DNA of 64,000 bases from Adenophora triphylla var. japonica (Eukaryota > Streptophyta > Magnoliopsida > Asterales > Campanulaceae), in the NCBI GenBank assembly GCA_022495995.1, contig JAFEMH010002508.1:271716-335715 (forward strand), in the 5' to 3' direction. A model generated the notes under the pieces. The model ran no database searches. It saw only the letters and a list, made by a program, of their open reading frames with translations, and was not told where the DNA came from. Shown one piece after another: positions 1-11,822 of this stretch (position 1 is the stretch's first letter; each line of letters starts with the position of its first letter). A program made the position numbers and the translations under genes.

Positions 1-7
1 GTCATAT

Positions 8-985
8 CTACTTTCTTACCGGATTCATCTTTGTCAAGGTGTACATTGGTGGCCATAGGAGTGCTTTGAGGATGAGCGAGTCAAGACCAAATTTCTTGAT
101 TAGATCATTGGTGTATTTGGCTTGATTTATAAAAATACCTTCTTGGGTTTGCTTGACTTGAAGTCCAAGGAAAAATGTAAGCTCACCCATCATGCTCATC
201 TCAAATTTGCTCTGCATAAGTTTCTCAAATCTCTTGCATAATTTCTCGTTAGTAGATCCAAAAATAATGTCATCAACATATATTTGAACTAACAATGAAT
301 GACCATTATGCTTAGCAATAAATAAGGTGGTGTCGATTTTACCTCGTTCAAACTTCTCACTAAGTAGGAATTTGGAGAGAGTTTCATACCATGCTCGAGG
401 TGCTTGCTTGAGGCCGTACAAAGCTTTATTCAATTTGTATACGTGATTAGGCTTCTTGGAATCTTCAAAACCAGGAGGTTGATCTACATAAACAAGTTCT
501 TGAAGTTCCCCATTGAGAAAGGCACTTTTCACATCCATTTGATATAGCTTGAACTCTTTGTAGGCTGCATAGGCAAGGAATAACCTAATGGCTTCTAATC
601 TAGCTACGGGAGCAAAAGTCTCATCATAGTCTATGCCTTCTTCCTGCCTATATCCTTTCGCCACTAGTCTAGCCTTGTTCCTTATAATTTTTCCAGTCTC
701 ATCCAATTTATTCCTATAAACCCATTTCGTTCCAATCACGGTTTGATCACTAGGTCTAGGCACTAACTCCCAAACTTTACATCTATCAAAGCGATTAAGC
801 TCTTCTTGCCTAGCTTCTACCCAGATGGGGTCATCTAGTGCTTCCTCAGTCTTCTTTGGTTCAATATTTGAGACCATAGCAGAGGAAAATAATCCATGTT
901 GATCCTCCATGCTTCTTAATTGGCCTCTAGTCATTCTAGGACCAAAGACATCACCTATCACATTTTCTAAAGGGTGATCTCTCAC
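8..985 (-). CDS. Copia reverse transcriptase domain (copy 1)
   Basis: A 325-residue open frame covering the RVT_2 domain, which copies element RNA into cDNA in the virus-like particle. Seen in order: the GTKWVYRNK block (about residue 85), [11 protein letters not shown] (about 150), [13 protein letters not shown] (about 187) and the catalytic YVDDIIFG (about 238), then the [18 protein letters not shown] region that leads toward RNase H. The first ~50 residues belong to the integrase-RT linker. The last ~20 residues (after KKFGLDS) look frame-shifted, and the same tail is present in copy 2. The frame is part of a longer gag-pol polyprotein, so the first Met is not a true start. Confidence 0.88.
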   Translation of the reverse strand: MRDHPLENVIGDVFGPRMTRGQLRSMEDQHGLFSSAMVSNIEPKKTEEALDDPIWVEARQEELNRFDRCKVWELVPRPSDQTVIGTKWVYRNKLDETGKIIRNKARLVAKGYRQEEGIDYDETFAPVARLEAIRLFLAYAAYKEFKLYQMDVKSAFLNGELQELVYVDQPPGFEDSKKPNHVYKLNKALYGLKQAPRAWYETLSKFLLSEKFERGKIDTTLFIAKHNGHSLLVQIYVDDIIFGSTNEKLCKRFEKLMQSKFEMSMMGELTFFLGLQVKQTQEGIFINQAKYTNDLIKKFGLDSLILKALLWPPMYTLTKMNPVRK

Positions 986-1009
986 TGTTCTTACTTCCCT
1001 AGGGAGGTC

Positions 1010-1420
1010 TTGCCTGACCGATTCTTGTCTAAGGTTTTCTAATGGAGGAGTAGAATCGGTAAAGGGAGATGTGACCGGTAAAGGAGATCGGTTTGGAGAA
1101 GGTGATGGAGACTGGTGATCGGTAAGTGGGGAAGGAAACGGTAAATTGTTTGAAATAGGTTCGGCTTCGGGAGGTGAATTAGGAAAATTAATATGAGGGA
1201 CCGGTTGGTAATAAATCGGTTAGGCTGGGGTTGTCTATTGGATTGCCTAACCGATTGGGGAAAGAAGGAGTCATCAACTAAGTCTCTACAAGTTACACCA
1301 CTTGAGGTGAAGGCTGAACTGGAGATTGATTTGCATTAGAAGCTGGTGGAATGATTGGAGTTTTGATTGCTTTGGTTTCACTGTCTCAAACACACCAGAA
1401 TTATCGGTACTATTTGGAGC
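1010..1420 (-). pseudogene. Integrase-RT linker, low-complexity (copy 1)
   Basis: Between integrase and RT the minus strand encodes a Pro/Ser/Thr-rich, motif-poor linker with several ACCGGT or CCGAT-type words. No single frame stays open over the whole stretch. Such spacers are normal in the pol of long copia elements. The matching region of copy 2 is 14100-14600, where a 78-residue frame survives. No catalytic motif is visible. Confidence 0.5.
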
Positions 1421-1421
1421 C

Positions 1422-2476
1422 TTATCGAGACTCTAGCAAATCAAATTCATCAAAAGTAACATGAACGGATTCAACAATTTTCAACAACCGTTTATTAAAA
1501 ACTCTAAATGCCTTACTTGTGCTTGGCGTATCCCACAAAGATACCTTCATCGGCTTTTTCATCAAATTTACCTCGGCGCTCTTTACCGTTGTAAAGTACG
1601 TAGCATTTGCGTAGAAGATCTTGAAGAAACCAATGTTAGGGATTACGCCACGCCATAGCTCATAAGGGGTCTTGTTGTGAAACTTGTTGACCAAGGATCT
1701 ATTGCAGGTGAAGCGGGCGGTATGGATAGCTTCGGCCCAAAAATACTTGGGAAGCCTAGCTTCGGATATCATTGTTTTTCCGGCTTCGATCAAGGTCCTG
1801 TTCTTTCTCTCAACTACACCATTTTGTTGCGGTGTACCGGCGGTGAGAAATTATGATCTATTCCATGATCATCACGATCTTGAGCAATTCCAAGATTTTT
1901 GAATTCGGTTCCATTATCGATCTCATGCGATGATGTCACACTCTTTTTGGGTTTGCGGTAGACGGAATAATCTGGTGGCTACTTCATATGTATCATCTTT
2001 TGAAGCAAACATCTCCACCCAGGTATATCTTGAGAAGTCGTCTACAACAACCAAAGCATATCTGCTACCCCTAAGCGCGGTAGTTGTGGGGCCAAACAGA
2101 TCCATATGTAGCAAGCTGGAGGCATCTAGAGGTGGACAAACGAGGGCTTCTTTGTGGAAAGATTCTTTATCTTTGTTTTCCTAGGCGGCAAGCTCTGCAT
2201 TTCCTATCATGATTAGCGAGACACTTGAGGCAAGCCGGCAACTAGATTTTTATTTGCTAGCTTGGATAGATATTTGAAATTCAAGTGAGTGAGTCTCTTA
2301 TGCCATAGCCGGGAGTTCTCGCTGATGTTCTTAGCTACAAAACAAACATTAGTAACATTCGAAACATTGTTTAAATCTATAGCATATACGTTACCTTTTC
2401 TATATCCAGTGAGAAGTGTTTCACCTGTAGCAATGTTTTTCACATAGCAATTGGAAGAATTGAAAACACAATGCAT
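1422..2476 (-). pseudogene. Copia integrase, broken into three frames (copy 1)
   Basis: Three minus-strand pieces make up an integrase. At 2213-2476 is the GAG_pre-integrase/HHCC zinc region (LWHKRLTHLNFKYLSKLA). At 1923-2114 is the rve core with the first catalytic Asp (HMDLFGPT) and the VVVDDFSRYTWV strand. At 1422-1793 is the C-terminal half (FWAEAIHTARFTCNRS, TPYELWRG). Frameshifts separate them. Integrase inserts element cDNA into chromosomal DNA. The corresponding pieces in copy 2 (14608-15640) are broken at partly different places, which suggests the breaks are recent or are sequence errors rather than inherited. Confidence 0.82.
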
Positions 2477-2479
2477 ACC

Positions 2480-2770
2480 TTTATCACAAAATTGTGATAT
2501 GGAGAGAAGGTTATGTTTGGACCATCCACCAAAGATACCTTACGTACAATAAGCTGTACCTCTTTTGATGGATCCACGGCCAGATAATTTTACCCTTTGC
2601 GTTGTCACCAAAGACAAGCTGGAGGACCGAGATGCTTCTTCCGGATCGGTGAGGAGATCGGCATGTCGAGTCATATGCCTAGAGCATCCAGTCCATAATC
2701 CAAACATCCTTACCGGCATCGGTTGAGGCCATTAAGCATTCTGAAATGAAACGGTAAGCTTATGGTCCCC
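2480..2770 (-). pseudogene. Copia aspartic protease region (copy 1, frameshifted)
   Basis: This is the homologue of 15666-15860 in copy 2, where the DSGCSRHM active-site motif is readable. Here the same DNA carries small indels, so the motif is split between frames. The protease would cleave the Gag-Pol polyprotein. Confidence 0.6.
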
Positions 2771-2771
2771 C

Positions 2772-3432
2772 TTATTCTTTTGGGTCCAAAGAGTTAGTTC
2801 CTCTTTGGCGGCCATACTGGCCACCACACGAGCTTTTAGACTCGGTGGGTCCGGATAGGTGCTTCAAGAGGCATTCATAAGCCTTGTGACCAATAAAACC
2901 ACAATTTATACATTTGTTAGATGATGGTGAGGGCTTAGATGATTGGATGTTCAATATAGCCTTTGCTTGAGAAGAGTTCAGCGATTGAGCGAAACGGATC
3001 CTTTGGGGACGAAGGTAATGGATTTAGCTTTGTTGACCGGTTGCATTGGTTTGGAAGGTCTATTACCGGTTGGGGAGCCCTCACCGGTTGGTTGACCGGT
3101 GACAGTTGTCTGACCGGTTGGTCCCTTACCGGTGATGGCTTCCTTACTGGTTGTAGTTTCCTTACACCAGCACAGTTAGCAATTTTAATTCCACCTTTCT
3201 TTGTTACCATCACTTTGAGTGGAACATATTGTCCTAGCTCGGGATCGGCTACCTCGGTCCATTGGGATTTGTTTTTGCCCAAATAAGCTTTCATCTGTTC
3301 CCTTCCCTTGGGATAGGTGTGTGGAACGACTTTGAAAGGTTTAGTTAACTCTCTCTTAATCAATTTGGATTGAGCATCATCAAATTTACCCATCAAGTTC
3401 TCGAGAGATAGACTTGGTAGCCGGTTTGTCAT
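2772..3432 (-). pseudogene. Gag C-terminal region with CCHC zinc knuckle (copy 1)
   Basis: The piece at 2772-2954 holds a perfect CX2CX4HX4C knuckle (CINCGFIGHKAYEC), a nucleic-acid-binding motif of Gag. Upstream in the protein, 2935-3432 encodes a 165-residue segment with a run of PV dipeptides, because the DNA word ACCGGT recurs about seven times in 3030-3150. The two frames overlap with a shift. Copy 2 has the same knuckle at 15900-16082. Confidence 0.75.
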
Positions 3433-3636
3433 TCTTTGTCTTTTTCCTTCTTCTTTGGAGGTAAAACTTATTCCGGTTGTAACATCTCGGTTAGGAGATA
3501 TCGATCTTGTATGATAGTCTCCATAGCGGCTCGGGATTTTGTGAAAGTGTCAATAGTTTTAGAAAGAGAATTATTTCTTGACACAAGATCGGCAATTTGA
3601 CAAACAGAAATGTTCGATCTCTCGGTGAGTTCTTGA

Positions 3637-5560
3637 TTATCCTTTTTTAAGCTGAAGTGACTCTAGCTTGCTTTCTTTCAAATCTTTTATTTCGGCTTTC
3701 AAAGAGTCATTTTCGGTAGAGATTATTTTGAAATTATCGGCCATAATTTTGTGAGCTTCATTTAATTTTTCAAAATCGGAGAAGAGCTCATTCATCACCT
3801 CTGCCATTTCGAGACTTTGACATATTGGGCATAGGGTCAACGGTAGGGCGAGGGGAAGAGGATGATGGTTCAAAATTGGGATCAAAATTTGGTAGTGATG
3901 ATATCGGTTCAGGGTTAGGCTCGGTTAGAGGCTTTAAGTGAATCGGTCGGTTCTCAAGCATCGGTTGATAAGAGGCGATCGGTAAGGCTTGAGCTTGAAA
4001 GGTCGATTGAATTGGTTGCATCGGCGGTGCGAGAGTGGGCATGGTTTTAGGCCCGACCATAAAGGGATCCACCTATGTTTTGAATTTTGAAATTATATGG
4101 ATTTCTGCATCTACCTTTGGAATAGGAATGGGATCATCAAAGTATGTCAAGGGAGATCTCATAGGTGGAGTCTGGTCAACATAGGATGATTGTTCATTGG
4201 AGTTGGGGTGTCTAAAGATAGGAGTTTGTAGGGAGATGGGTTTATCATAAGTTCCATCCATAGCAACAAAGCGACATCGGCATCTTCATGCGAGTCGGCA
4301 TAGTCGGCTTCCTCATTCTCGAGTCGGTCTCAAACCAAACGGGTAAAGCCTTTTCGGTTGCATCCTCCGCTACTAAACTCTTAGATCTAGGAAATTTCTT
4401 GAACGGTTTCTTCCTCAGAAATTCATATTTCGGTTGAGGGCATTTGGAGGCAAAATGGACGGGTTTTCTACGGTTGTAACACACAAGCTCACCTTGGGCA
4501 TTTTTTCCGTCGGTTGAGGTTGAGGTTTGGCCTTTTCTTTGATAGTTCCCAGATCTATGGAATGATGAGGATTTGGGTTGGAATGATTTCTTTGTGGGAT
4601 TTCTTAAAATCCTTAAACTTTTTGTAATTTCTAGCAAATGCGGCAAATTCATCCTCTACCTCAAGAGGTGTGCTAGATGAGGTATTGGCTTGAGTTGGTT
4701 GAAATTTGAGATATTGAGGGAGAGTCAATGGTAGTAGTTTGGGTGGTAAGCATAGAAGAACCGGGGAAGATCTCGATCCCAGTGGCGAGAGATAAATTTT
4801 TAAATTGTTTTTGCACTCCACTCGGCGGTTGAGCTCTTCCTCATATAAGAACAAAGTAGACACAATGTTACGGATATGAGTAACATTCAAGTCACGGCAC
4901 TCTTTCAAAATAGCGACCTTCACATGTCACAAGTCTCCAAGAGAATTGAGGAATCTCATGTTTAGGTCTTTCATGGTATAGACTCTACCTAAAGATGCAC
5001 AAGAGTTACTCACCTCGCGAGAATCGGTCGTACGTTTCCTTCATTGTTTCATTTGGATTCTTCTTGAAGGACTCAAACTCGTGCAACACTTTTGTAGAGT
5101 CTGTTGTCCTTGGCCACTTGATCTCCTTCAAAATATCTGAGTAGACTACGCCACACTTGTTGAGCGGTCTCATAGCATTGTACTTGTTTGTACGATCTGT
5201 CATCAAGTCCTGAGGTTATGATGTGCAAAGCTTTTACGTCCAAGGAGTCACACGGTTTGTCATCCTCGATCCATTCTTCTCGTGGTTTTGGCACATAAGT
5301 TTCATAAACCTCAAAATCTTGTTCGAGACTCTCTATCTGCATGATCCATGAGAGGAGTTTTGGGTGCTCTAGTTGCAAGATTGATTTTCGGGGTGTCATG
5401 GGACCATCTCGACTACGGTAGTTAACCTATCATCTATTGAGTCCAAGTACCGCATGATTACGTTTTCCATCTTGGAAATTCGTTATCGTTCAACATGGGA
5501 ACGGATGTCAAGTTGTATGTTTGCATGATTTTTCTGCCATTTTGGAATTGGCAATTCAAG
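3637..5560 (-). pseudogene. Gag (UBN2-type) with second zinc knuckle, broken (copy 1)
   Basis: The minus strand carries, from right to left, the Gag structural domain (5073-5399: ALHIITSGLDDRSYKQ, YETAQQVWRSLLRYF), a continuation at 4555-5206, a basic region with a knuckle-like CYNR...HFASKC at 4245-4652, and a Pro-rich then coiled-coil-like linker at 3637-4261. The knuckle has Arg in place of the second Cys. The domain forms the particle shell. Copy 2 keeps 276 residues of this region in one frame (17840-18670), and comparison shows that most breaks here sit at CAG or CTG triplets. Confidence 0.8.
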
Positions 5561-5597
5561 CGGTTAAGCTTGGAAAACTGATTTTCGAAAATTGCAA

Positions 5598-5608
5598 GCT
5601 CGATACCA
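5598..5608 (-). other. Primer-binding site, one base short
   Basis: On the minus strand this reads TGGTATCGAGC, next to the LTR end. Copy 2 has the canonical TGGTATCAGAGC (initiator tRNA-Met PBS). The single missing base turns CAG into CG (CTG to CG on the plus strand). Confidence 0.85.
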
Positions 5609-5610
5609 AT

Positions 5611-6962
5611 TGTTAGGTCCCAAATGGTAGGAATCGAGGCTAGAGGGGGTGAATAGCACATTTATAACTTTTGCTAAAACTTGTTTTGAAAAACTCTAGC
5701 TCACCGAAAGTGATTTTGCACGGAAATTAAGTTTTCAGTTTAGAGAAAAGGCAAACCGGTAAGACAAAATATCATGCAAGTCAAGACAAAAATTATTTCC
5801 AAGTAAGACAAACAAAATGAGCACTAAGTGAAGTCAATAGGTTGTGACCGGTTGAGAGATTATCAGCGATTACAACTACACAACAGAAAACAAACAAAGC
5901 AATAAATGACACATTGTTTGAAGAGGTTCACAGTGTTAAATAACTGCTACGTCCTCTACCAAGTTTGGTCAGAACTTGGATTTGTGAAGGTGCACTACTT
6001 TATTAATGGATTCTACCTATTACAAGTTGCAAGCCAATGATTGAAAGGCTGCCAAACTAGAGGTGACCACTAATGGGTCGTGCTACAATAAAGACCTGGT
6101 GTTTTCTAGAGATGTGCTCACAAGCTGAGCTGATTTCTCTAGGGTGTTGTGTGTGAATCAATCAATGTGTTCCATAGGTAGTCTAATGGAGGAACACTAC
6201 GAATTGATTGAGGTGCCGGTGTATAAGTCCTAACAGAGATGTCTAGTGAATAAAGGGACTTGCTTTGAATGCTTTGAACTAGAGAATGTGCAGGTTGGTA
6301 GTTCAAAGCAGCTCACTCTCAAGAATCATAAATGCACCAACCTTCTTCAATGCTCCAGGAAAGCTATTTATAGTGAACTTTGAAAAGGAGCCGTTGTCTT
6401 TGAAGAGGTTGCAATGATGACTTGGACTGGCAGGCATTAAATGGGAAGATCCTTGCATTAAATGCCTGAGATTGGATAGAGAGGATTTCCAGAGATAGAT
6501 GGGGCTCTGTGAGTACTGGTTACTTGACATTCTCAAAGAAGGTACTGATTTGTTGCAGAGATGTCATGTCAGCATGCTTGCTTTACCAACTTTAGCTAAA
6601 GTTGATGGCTGGGTGGTTGGGAGCAATTAATGCACCGGCAAGCTGCTAACAATCTTGAGGAGTAAGCTATAACCGGTTACTGGACCGGTAACTCAACCGG
6701 TAAGATAGGTAAACCGGTAAAGGAGCTTTGACCGGTAACTGACTTCAACCGGTAACTCACACATTGCTGATGGAAATTCTCAGGTCTTCAAGTCATCAAA
6801 TCTTGAGAAAAATACATAGCAAAAACACTGGGCACGAGCACTAAGGGATCCTATGGTACATAGAAAAATTCTATTTTGATCTAACTAAATTAGGGGTCCT
6901 CATTAATGCTTGTTATGATTGGGATTAAGCAATTCTAAGCCTAAGCATATATTTGACTAACA
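5611..6962 (-). repeat. SIRE LTR shared by copy 1 (5' LTR) and copy 2 (3' LTR)
   Basis: This 1352-bp LTR has inverted ends TGTTAG...CTAACA. On its left lies the PBS of copy 1; on its right lies the polypurine tract of copy 2, so one LTR serves both elements. It is nearly identical to 18728-20086. On the minus strand it has a TATA box (6364-6372) and a cluster of six ACCGGT words in about 85 bp at 6672-6755. Confidence 0.92.
6364..6372 (-). promoter_or_regulatory. LTR TATA box
   Basis: TATAAATAG on the minus strand, in the shared LTR, suitably placed to start element RNA. The same box is at 19491-19499. Confidence 0.65.
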
Positions 6963-6976
6963 ATCTCCTCCTAATT
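6963..6976 (-). other. Polypurine tract of copy 2
   Basis: The minus strand reads AATTAGGAGGAGAT directly before the LTR start TGTTAG, the expected place for the plus-strand primer. Confidence 0.8.
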
Positions 6977-7341
6977 GCTTAAGTCCAATCACCCTAGGTT
7001 AGCATCTTCTTGACTTAGAAAAAGAAATGATGAAGAGTTTGTTTATTTAATATATCATTCCCCAAGTCAAGAGACAACTTGATGCTACCTAAGTAAGCTT
7101 ACAGAAGTGAAAAATAAAAGATTTGAAAAAGGAGAAATATTTTGAATGAGACCTGCAAGATATATCGGTTAGAAGCAGTTGGAATATTCAAAATAATAGA
7201 AGGAATTTCAAACAAAACACAAAGTTTAAGGATAAGAGATTCTCATTATGTTTGTGGACCGGTGACTGAGGAAAGAAAGACAAAAACTTCATCGGTTACA
7301 TTCTCAGAGCTGCACCGGTAAGAGGCTTGGATCTAGATCGG
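6977..7341 (-). other. 3' untranslated spacer of copy 2
   Basis: About 365 bases between the third-ORF stop and the PPT, A/T-rich on both strands, with a few ACCGGT words near 7258-7320. I see no gene in it. Confidence 0.6.
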
Positions 7342-10300
7342 CTAAGGAGCAGCAGCATCTGAAGGAGGATCTGAGGCTTTAGACTTCTTGGATGATTCCT
7401 TTGCTTTCTTCTTCTCTTTCTCATCCCTTTTTCTTTTCTTCCTTTCTTCTCTAACCACCAGGAGCACTTCATTTTTAGCTTTCACTTTGGCTAACTCCAT
7501 CTCAAGCTCACGGTTCCTTTCTTGACAACTACTAAGGGCTTCAGCTGTCCTTTTGAGTTCTTCAATGGATCGGTTCAGAATGTCTTTGCCGGAAAGTTGT
7601 TGCTCACAAAGGATTTTGTTGGTTTGCCGAGCCTCATCAAGTTGTATGGCGAAGATCTCTCGATGACGTTGTCTCTAGCATTTATATCGGTCATGAAATT
7701 GCCAAGAGACGAGCAATACCGATCTTCAATAAATCAAATCTTCTCTCATCCTCCTCCTGATTGGACTTAATAAAAGAACGAGCTAACTCAATATTGACTT
7801 CAACAAAACCATCAAGCAAGGATCTATGAAGATCTATCAAATCTGAAGCAAGAAGTGGCCTATTCAAATCATCGGTAGGAGGTGTCGGTAAGGGAATGGA
7901 TTGAGAGACCGGTTGGCTAGCCGGTAAATGAGCATCGGTAACGGAGGCAATTGATCGGCAACTTGGCTATCGGTAATAGGAGAAGATGGATCGGTAAGAG
8001 AGGTTGCAATGGACCGAGACACTTCACCGGTAGGAGAGATCTCAATCTCCTCATCCAATAGTTCCATGGGAGAGTCAGGAGGAGCAATCGGTAAAGGAGA
8101 AGCAGGAGCATGAGGATCAAAGGGTTCCAAACTCATCATCTCAGCAAAAGAAAGTTCCAAGAGCTCAGCTGCAATAGGGACTAACGGTAAGATGGCTTGC
8201 CGATGCCTTAGAATGTGAATTACTCTAAGAGCCGGCGAAGTAATGAAGCTTCTCTAATGTTGCTCCAAGGTATAGGCTTGCCATTCTTTATCACAGAGAG
8301 TCTGGTCACATTTGGCAATAAGCCAACCATTTTAGTAACATAACCGAGACCAATTTAAAAGCCTCAACTCCAGAATTTGAGTAATACGCCCATTGATAGA
8401 CATATACCGGATAAAGAAGTCATCGGTTGAAAGGGTGCTTTCAACCGTGCAGGGGGCAAAAGTTGCATGCGGCCTTGAATCTGATAAACCGATTGTGTTC
8501 TTTGAAGAGAGGAAGGATATTTCTTGTTTGGTTTTGGAGAAGGGAAATCGGTAAACAAGCTGTTGCTCATCTTTGCCGGGAAGGATTGCTTTGCCCTTGG
8601 GAGGAATTGGACGCTTCTTAAGCTTCAACACCTTAATCTTCGATACCGGCGACTTGTCTCACGGGCCCGGAGTTTTGGTATATCTAGGAGGGTATCTTCG
8701 GGAGCGGCACCAACCTTCATGTCTGTCACAACATCAATGAAGGTGGACATTCTATCTTCTCTCCTTTGCCTCTGAAATTGATCGGCAATAGATGGAGGCA
8801 TTGGAGTGGGCTCGATGCTTGCCTTGCTAAGGATCTTCTCATGAACCTCAAATAAAGGTATTCCATCGGCGGATCGAGGAATAGAAGCTTTGGAGGTATA
8901 GAAATTGAGAGTAGACATGAGATCCTTCGACGCATACCGGGATCATCATAAACGGGAGGAATTGCTGGATCATTCTCATCAAAATCAACATCTTCTTCTT
9001 CTTCATAGAAATCGAGAGAGAGTCTTCATCAAAAATGGGATCAATATCCTCCTCTGAAGCCGGTGAATTGGCTCTAGAAGAGGAAGGAAGAATGACTTGA
9101 CTTACCGATTGACTAACCGGTAGAAGAGATGCTTGAATGGCTTTACGAGTAGCCAACTCTTCAATGGTTGCTCTTTGACTCTCCTTGAGCTTCTCGGTTG
9201 CTCGGTAAATAAGCTAGCGGCCAAGGCTTCTTTGGAGAAGGATATCATCAACATTAATTACCTTAACCGGTTCAGTAGATGCAACGGTAAGGGGCTGACT
9301 AACCGGTAACGGAGAAGCACCGGTAAATGGCTCAGACGCCGGTAAATCTTCTCTAACCGGTTGAAGTATTTCACCGGTAAGAGGCATCGGTAGAACAACC
9401 GGTAAAGGGCTTGGCCTAATAACTTCTCCTCCTCTGAAGCAAGAACGGTAGCTTGGAGAAGTCTCGGTACTACCTCCTCCTACATGTTGCATCGGTAAAG
9501 GAGTTGTAAAGTCGGTACTTATCTTCTCGAGATCGATCAATCTCGGCGGCATCTTGGTCATCGGCATCTGAATTACTAGAGTCGGTAGAGCTGGAGCTTG
9601 TGGTGGCTGCTCTGCCCTATCAATGGCTTGATTATCGAGCCATTAATGTCCTTGAACATTTCTTCAATTTCTTCATCGAGAACAGTAGCCCATTTGTTTT
9701 TGTTGGGTGAATAGAGTTGAAGAAGTCGAGAAGAGATATCACCCATACTACGAAAGTCTCTGTTCAAGTCCACCAGATTTTGCACCACATCCATTACATT
9801 CTTCACGAATTGCCATCTTCGAGGTCCTAAGTTGACAATTTCGGGATCAAAGGAGGGAAGATCATCTCCGGGTAACTCAAATCTTCCAAGGCGATAAGGA
9901 TCGAGATTCCTTGAGGGTATCCTGAGCATTATAAAGAATGGCAAAATCAATCCACCTTTGCTGAATCATCATGTCTTGCCGGAGCCTATCCTGAGCCAAG
10001 TAGATGGCATTCCACATTGGAGCGGCAACTCAAAATACCGATTGTAAATCTTGAGTAGACTATCTACGGACAATGAGATATCATAGTCACTCAACAAACA
10101 TGGCTTGGTATAGTAGAGACCTTTATCTTCATGGATGTTGTCAAAATCCACATAATCGGATATGTCACCGGCGGGGCGAGTCTTTGTTGATCTCATGGAA
10201 TTGCAAAAGCTTTCGAAGGAAAGGAGGCAAGTGCTCAATAGGATATACCCAGTGGGAGATGGTTCAAAGGTAGGATTGACTAGCCGGGGATTGTAATGGT

Positions 10301-11556
10301 AAATGTGAAAGGTTGGGTTTCGATCGGTTTGCGGTGACTTACCGGTCGGGTTGATGATTGACCGGTAAATGGGATTTTGTCGGTAAGGAAATTGTGATTA
10401 AAAAGTCTTTTGGGAATGAATGGTATGAAGTTTCCCAAGTCTGTTTCAATTCTCCTTCTTCTCTCGGCATTTTCTTTGGCAATTTGTTGGGAAGATTTTG
10501 GAATAGGTTTGGATCTCTTGGAAGGGGAGGAGCTGATTTTACATTTGTGGCTTTTTGCTTTACGGTAGGGGAAAGAATGATAGAGATAGGCTTATCATCA
10601 TCATCATCGAGAAGACTCAAGTAGTTTTCTCTTTCTTGGCAAAGAAGGTTTGGGAGCGGGAGGAGCACCGGCAAATTGAGCAACCTTTGGCCGGCTAGAG
10701 AGTTTCTTCTTTTGAGTTGGTTTGCCGATTGGTTTACCGGCGGTTTCTTGGTAGCGAGTTCGCGAGACTTACCGGTTGGATTACCGGTGGAAGGCTCGAT
10801 CGGCTTACCGGTTGGTTTACGGTAGATTCTTTGATGGCTCTAACCATGTCAAACTTGTCAAAAGCTTTGCGAAAGGCGAGGATACTTGGGTTGATTCTCG
10901 GAAGCTTGAAGAAGCTGCAGGGATGGATGCGAGAGCACGGCTAATCATCGAGATAATGACAAGGTTTGGCTTTGTTGGTCTTGGTAGATGGCCTTTCCTT
11001 ACGAAATTTCTTAAAAGCAATTAAAACAATCCGGTAAAGGAAAGCACACCGGTTGAATTCTCCTCCAATAATGATGGCGGCAATTGCTTCCCATTGTATC
11101 ATGGTGATACAATGATGAGAGCAGACCGGCAAATGAAGCATCGGTCCACGACATCGGCAACGGCGTAGAAAACGGCATCAAAACCGGCTTTCTTGTTTGC
11201 TTCACCGTAACGAAGGGATCGAGATCCTCGAACCTTTGCCCGAGCATCAATCATATCTTTCATGGAGATAGAAGATGGACCGGAAGAAGAAAGATTGGGG
11301 AAGGCGCGGCAATAGTGGCGGGGCTAAAAGTGACGGGGAACACCGGCGGCGGTGGAGATAATATTCTCATTTTCATCCACAACACCATTCTCAAATAACT
11401 CATTAACCATCTCATAATAAATGTCTTCATTTCCTTCGGGCATCACGAAAGGAATAACTCCGGCGGCAATGAATAGAGCTTGATGGCACGGCCTTCGTCG
11501 GAGTCGAAAAATTTGGAGAGAATGTAACCTCCATAGATGTCTTTCTTAATGGCCAT
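7342..11556 (-). pseudogene. Third (env-like) ORF of SIRE copy 2, multiply frameshifted
   Basis: The minus strand from the ATG at 11554-11556 to the TAG at 7342-7344 carries coding-like pieces covering about 1,400 codons. The N-terminal part (11556-11340) is acidic and globular-looking. Mid-pieces at 9969-10238 and 9576-9950 (RFELPGDDLPSFDPEIVNLG) are well ordered. A long Pro/Ser/Thr-rich stretch at 7860-9570 has repeated TG and PLPV words. The C-terminus (about 7342-7560) is a charged coiled coil ending in a Lys/Arg-rich tail (REERKKRKRDEKEKKK). SIRE elements often carry an ORF here called env-like. I see no clear signal peptide or membrane anchor, so envelope function is not supported; only the position is. 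Confidence 0.6.
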
Positions 11557-11557
11557 A

Positions 11558-11685
11558 CTGTGAATCAAATAATCATTCAAACAAAATAAGTTAGAATCAA
11601 AGAGATTTCTACAAATAATTTTAAGAGTTTAGATGATTCTAGAAATATAAGAGATCTAGGAGTCTTTAGAGTTTCAAAATCATAC
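11558..11685 (-). other. Putative leader intron of the third ORF
   Basis: The minus strand shows a TCG|GTATGA donor and a GATTCACAG acceptor one base before the ATG at 11556, with A/T-rich sequence between. The length is about 128 bases. Splicing is inferred. Confidence 0.4.
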
Positions 11686-11811
11686 CGAAATCTCAAGAAG
11701 TGAAGAACACGAGATGGAGAAGGAGAAGATGAAGTATGAGAGTAAATTGCCGGTTGCCTATAGTTCTTTTAGAGAGAGAGAATCCAGAAAGTTTAAGCGA
11801 GATTTTGAAAT

Positions 11812-11822
11812 CCTTATATAGG
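11812..11822 (-). promoter_or_regulatory. Putative internal TATA promoter of the third ORF
   Basis: The minus strand reads CCTATATAAGG, followed by a CT-rich leader (TTCTCTCTCTCT near 11780) typical of plant 5' UTRs, then the putative intron and ATG. It lies outside any LTR and about 265 bases upstream of the ORF start. Confidence 0.5.

Larger units (their letters stand above)
1..6962 (-). mobile_element. SIRE-type Ty1/copia retrotransposon, copy 1, truncated by window edge
   Basis: Reading the minus strand from right to left there is a 5' LTR (5611-6962), a primer-binding site, gag with zinc knuckles, a protease region, integrase and RT, which is the copia order. RNase H, the third ORF and the 3' LTR lie beyond position 1. 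The stretch 1-6962 is nearly collinear with 13127-20086, at high identity. RT motifs ([28 protein letters not shown]) resemble the SIRE/Maximus lineage. Its 5' LTR also serves as the 3' LTR of copy 2, so the two form a head-to-tail array. The lineage name is inferred from motifs; copia identity is certain. Confidence 0.9.

Noticed and set aside
2963..3286. Plus-strand ORF rich in LTG repeats
   Set aside because: It is the antisense reading of the ACCGGT-rich gag segment; the minus strand has the zinc-knuckle context and pol order.
7522..7770. Plus-strand 82-residue ORF
   Set aside because: Antisense to the coiled-coil C-terminus of the third SIRE ORF, without domain features or start context.
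7342..11556. Retroviral envelope gene
   Set aside because: Position fits the env-like ORF of SIRE elements, but I see no signal peptide, cleavage site or membrane anchor; only the positional label is justified.
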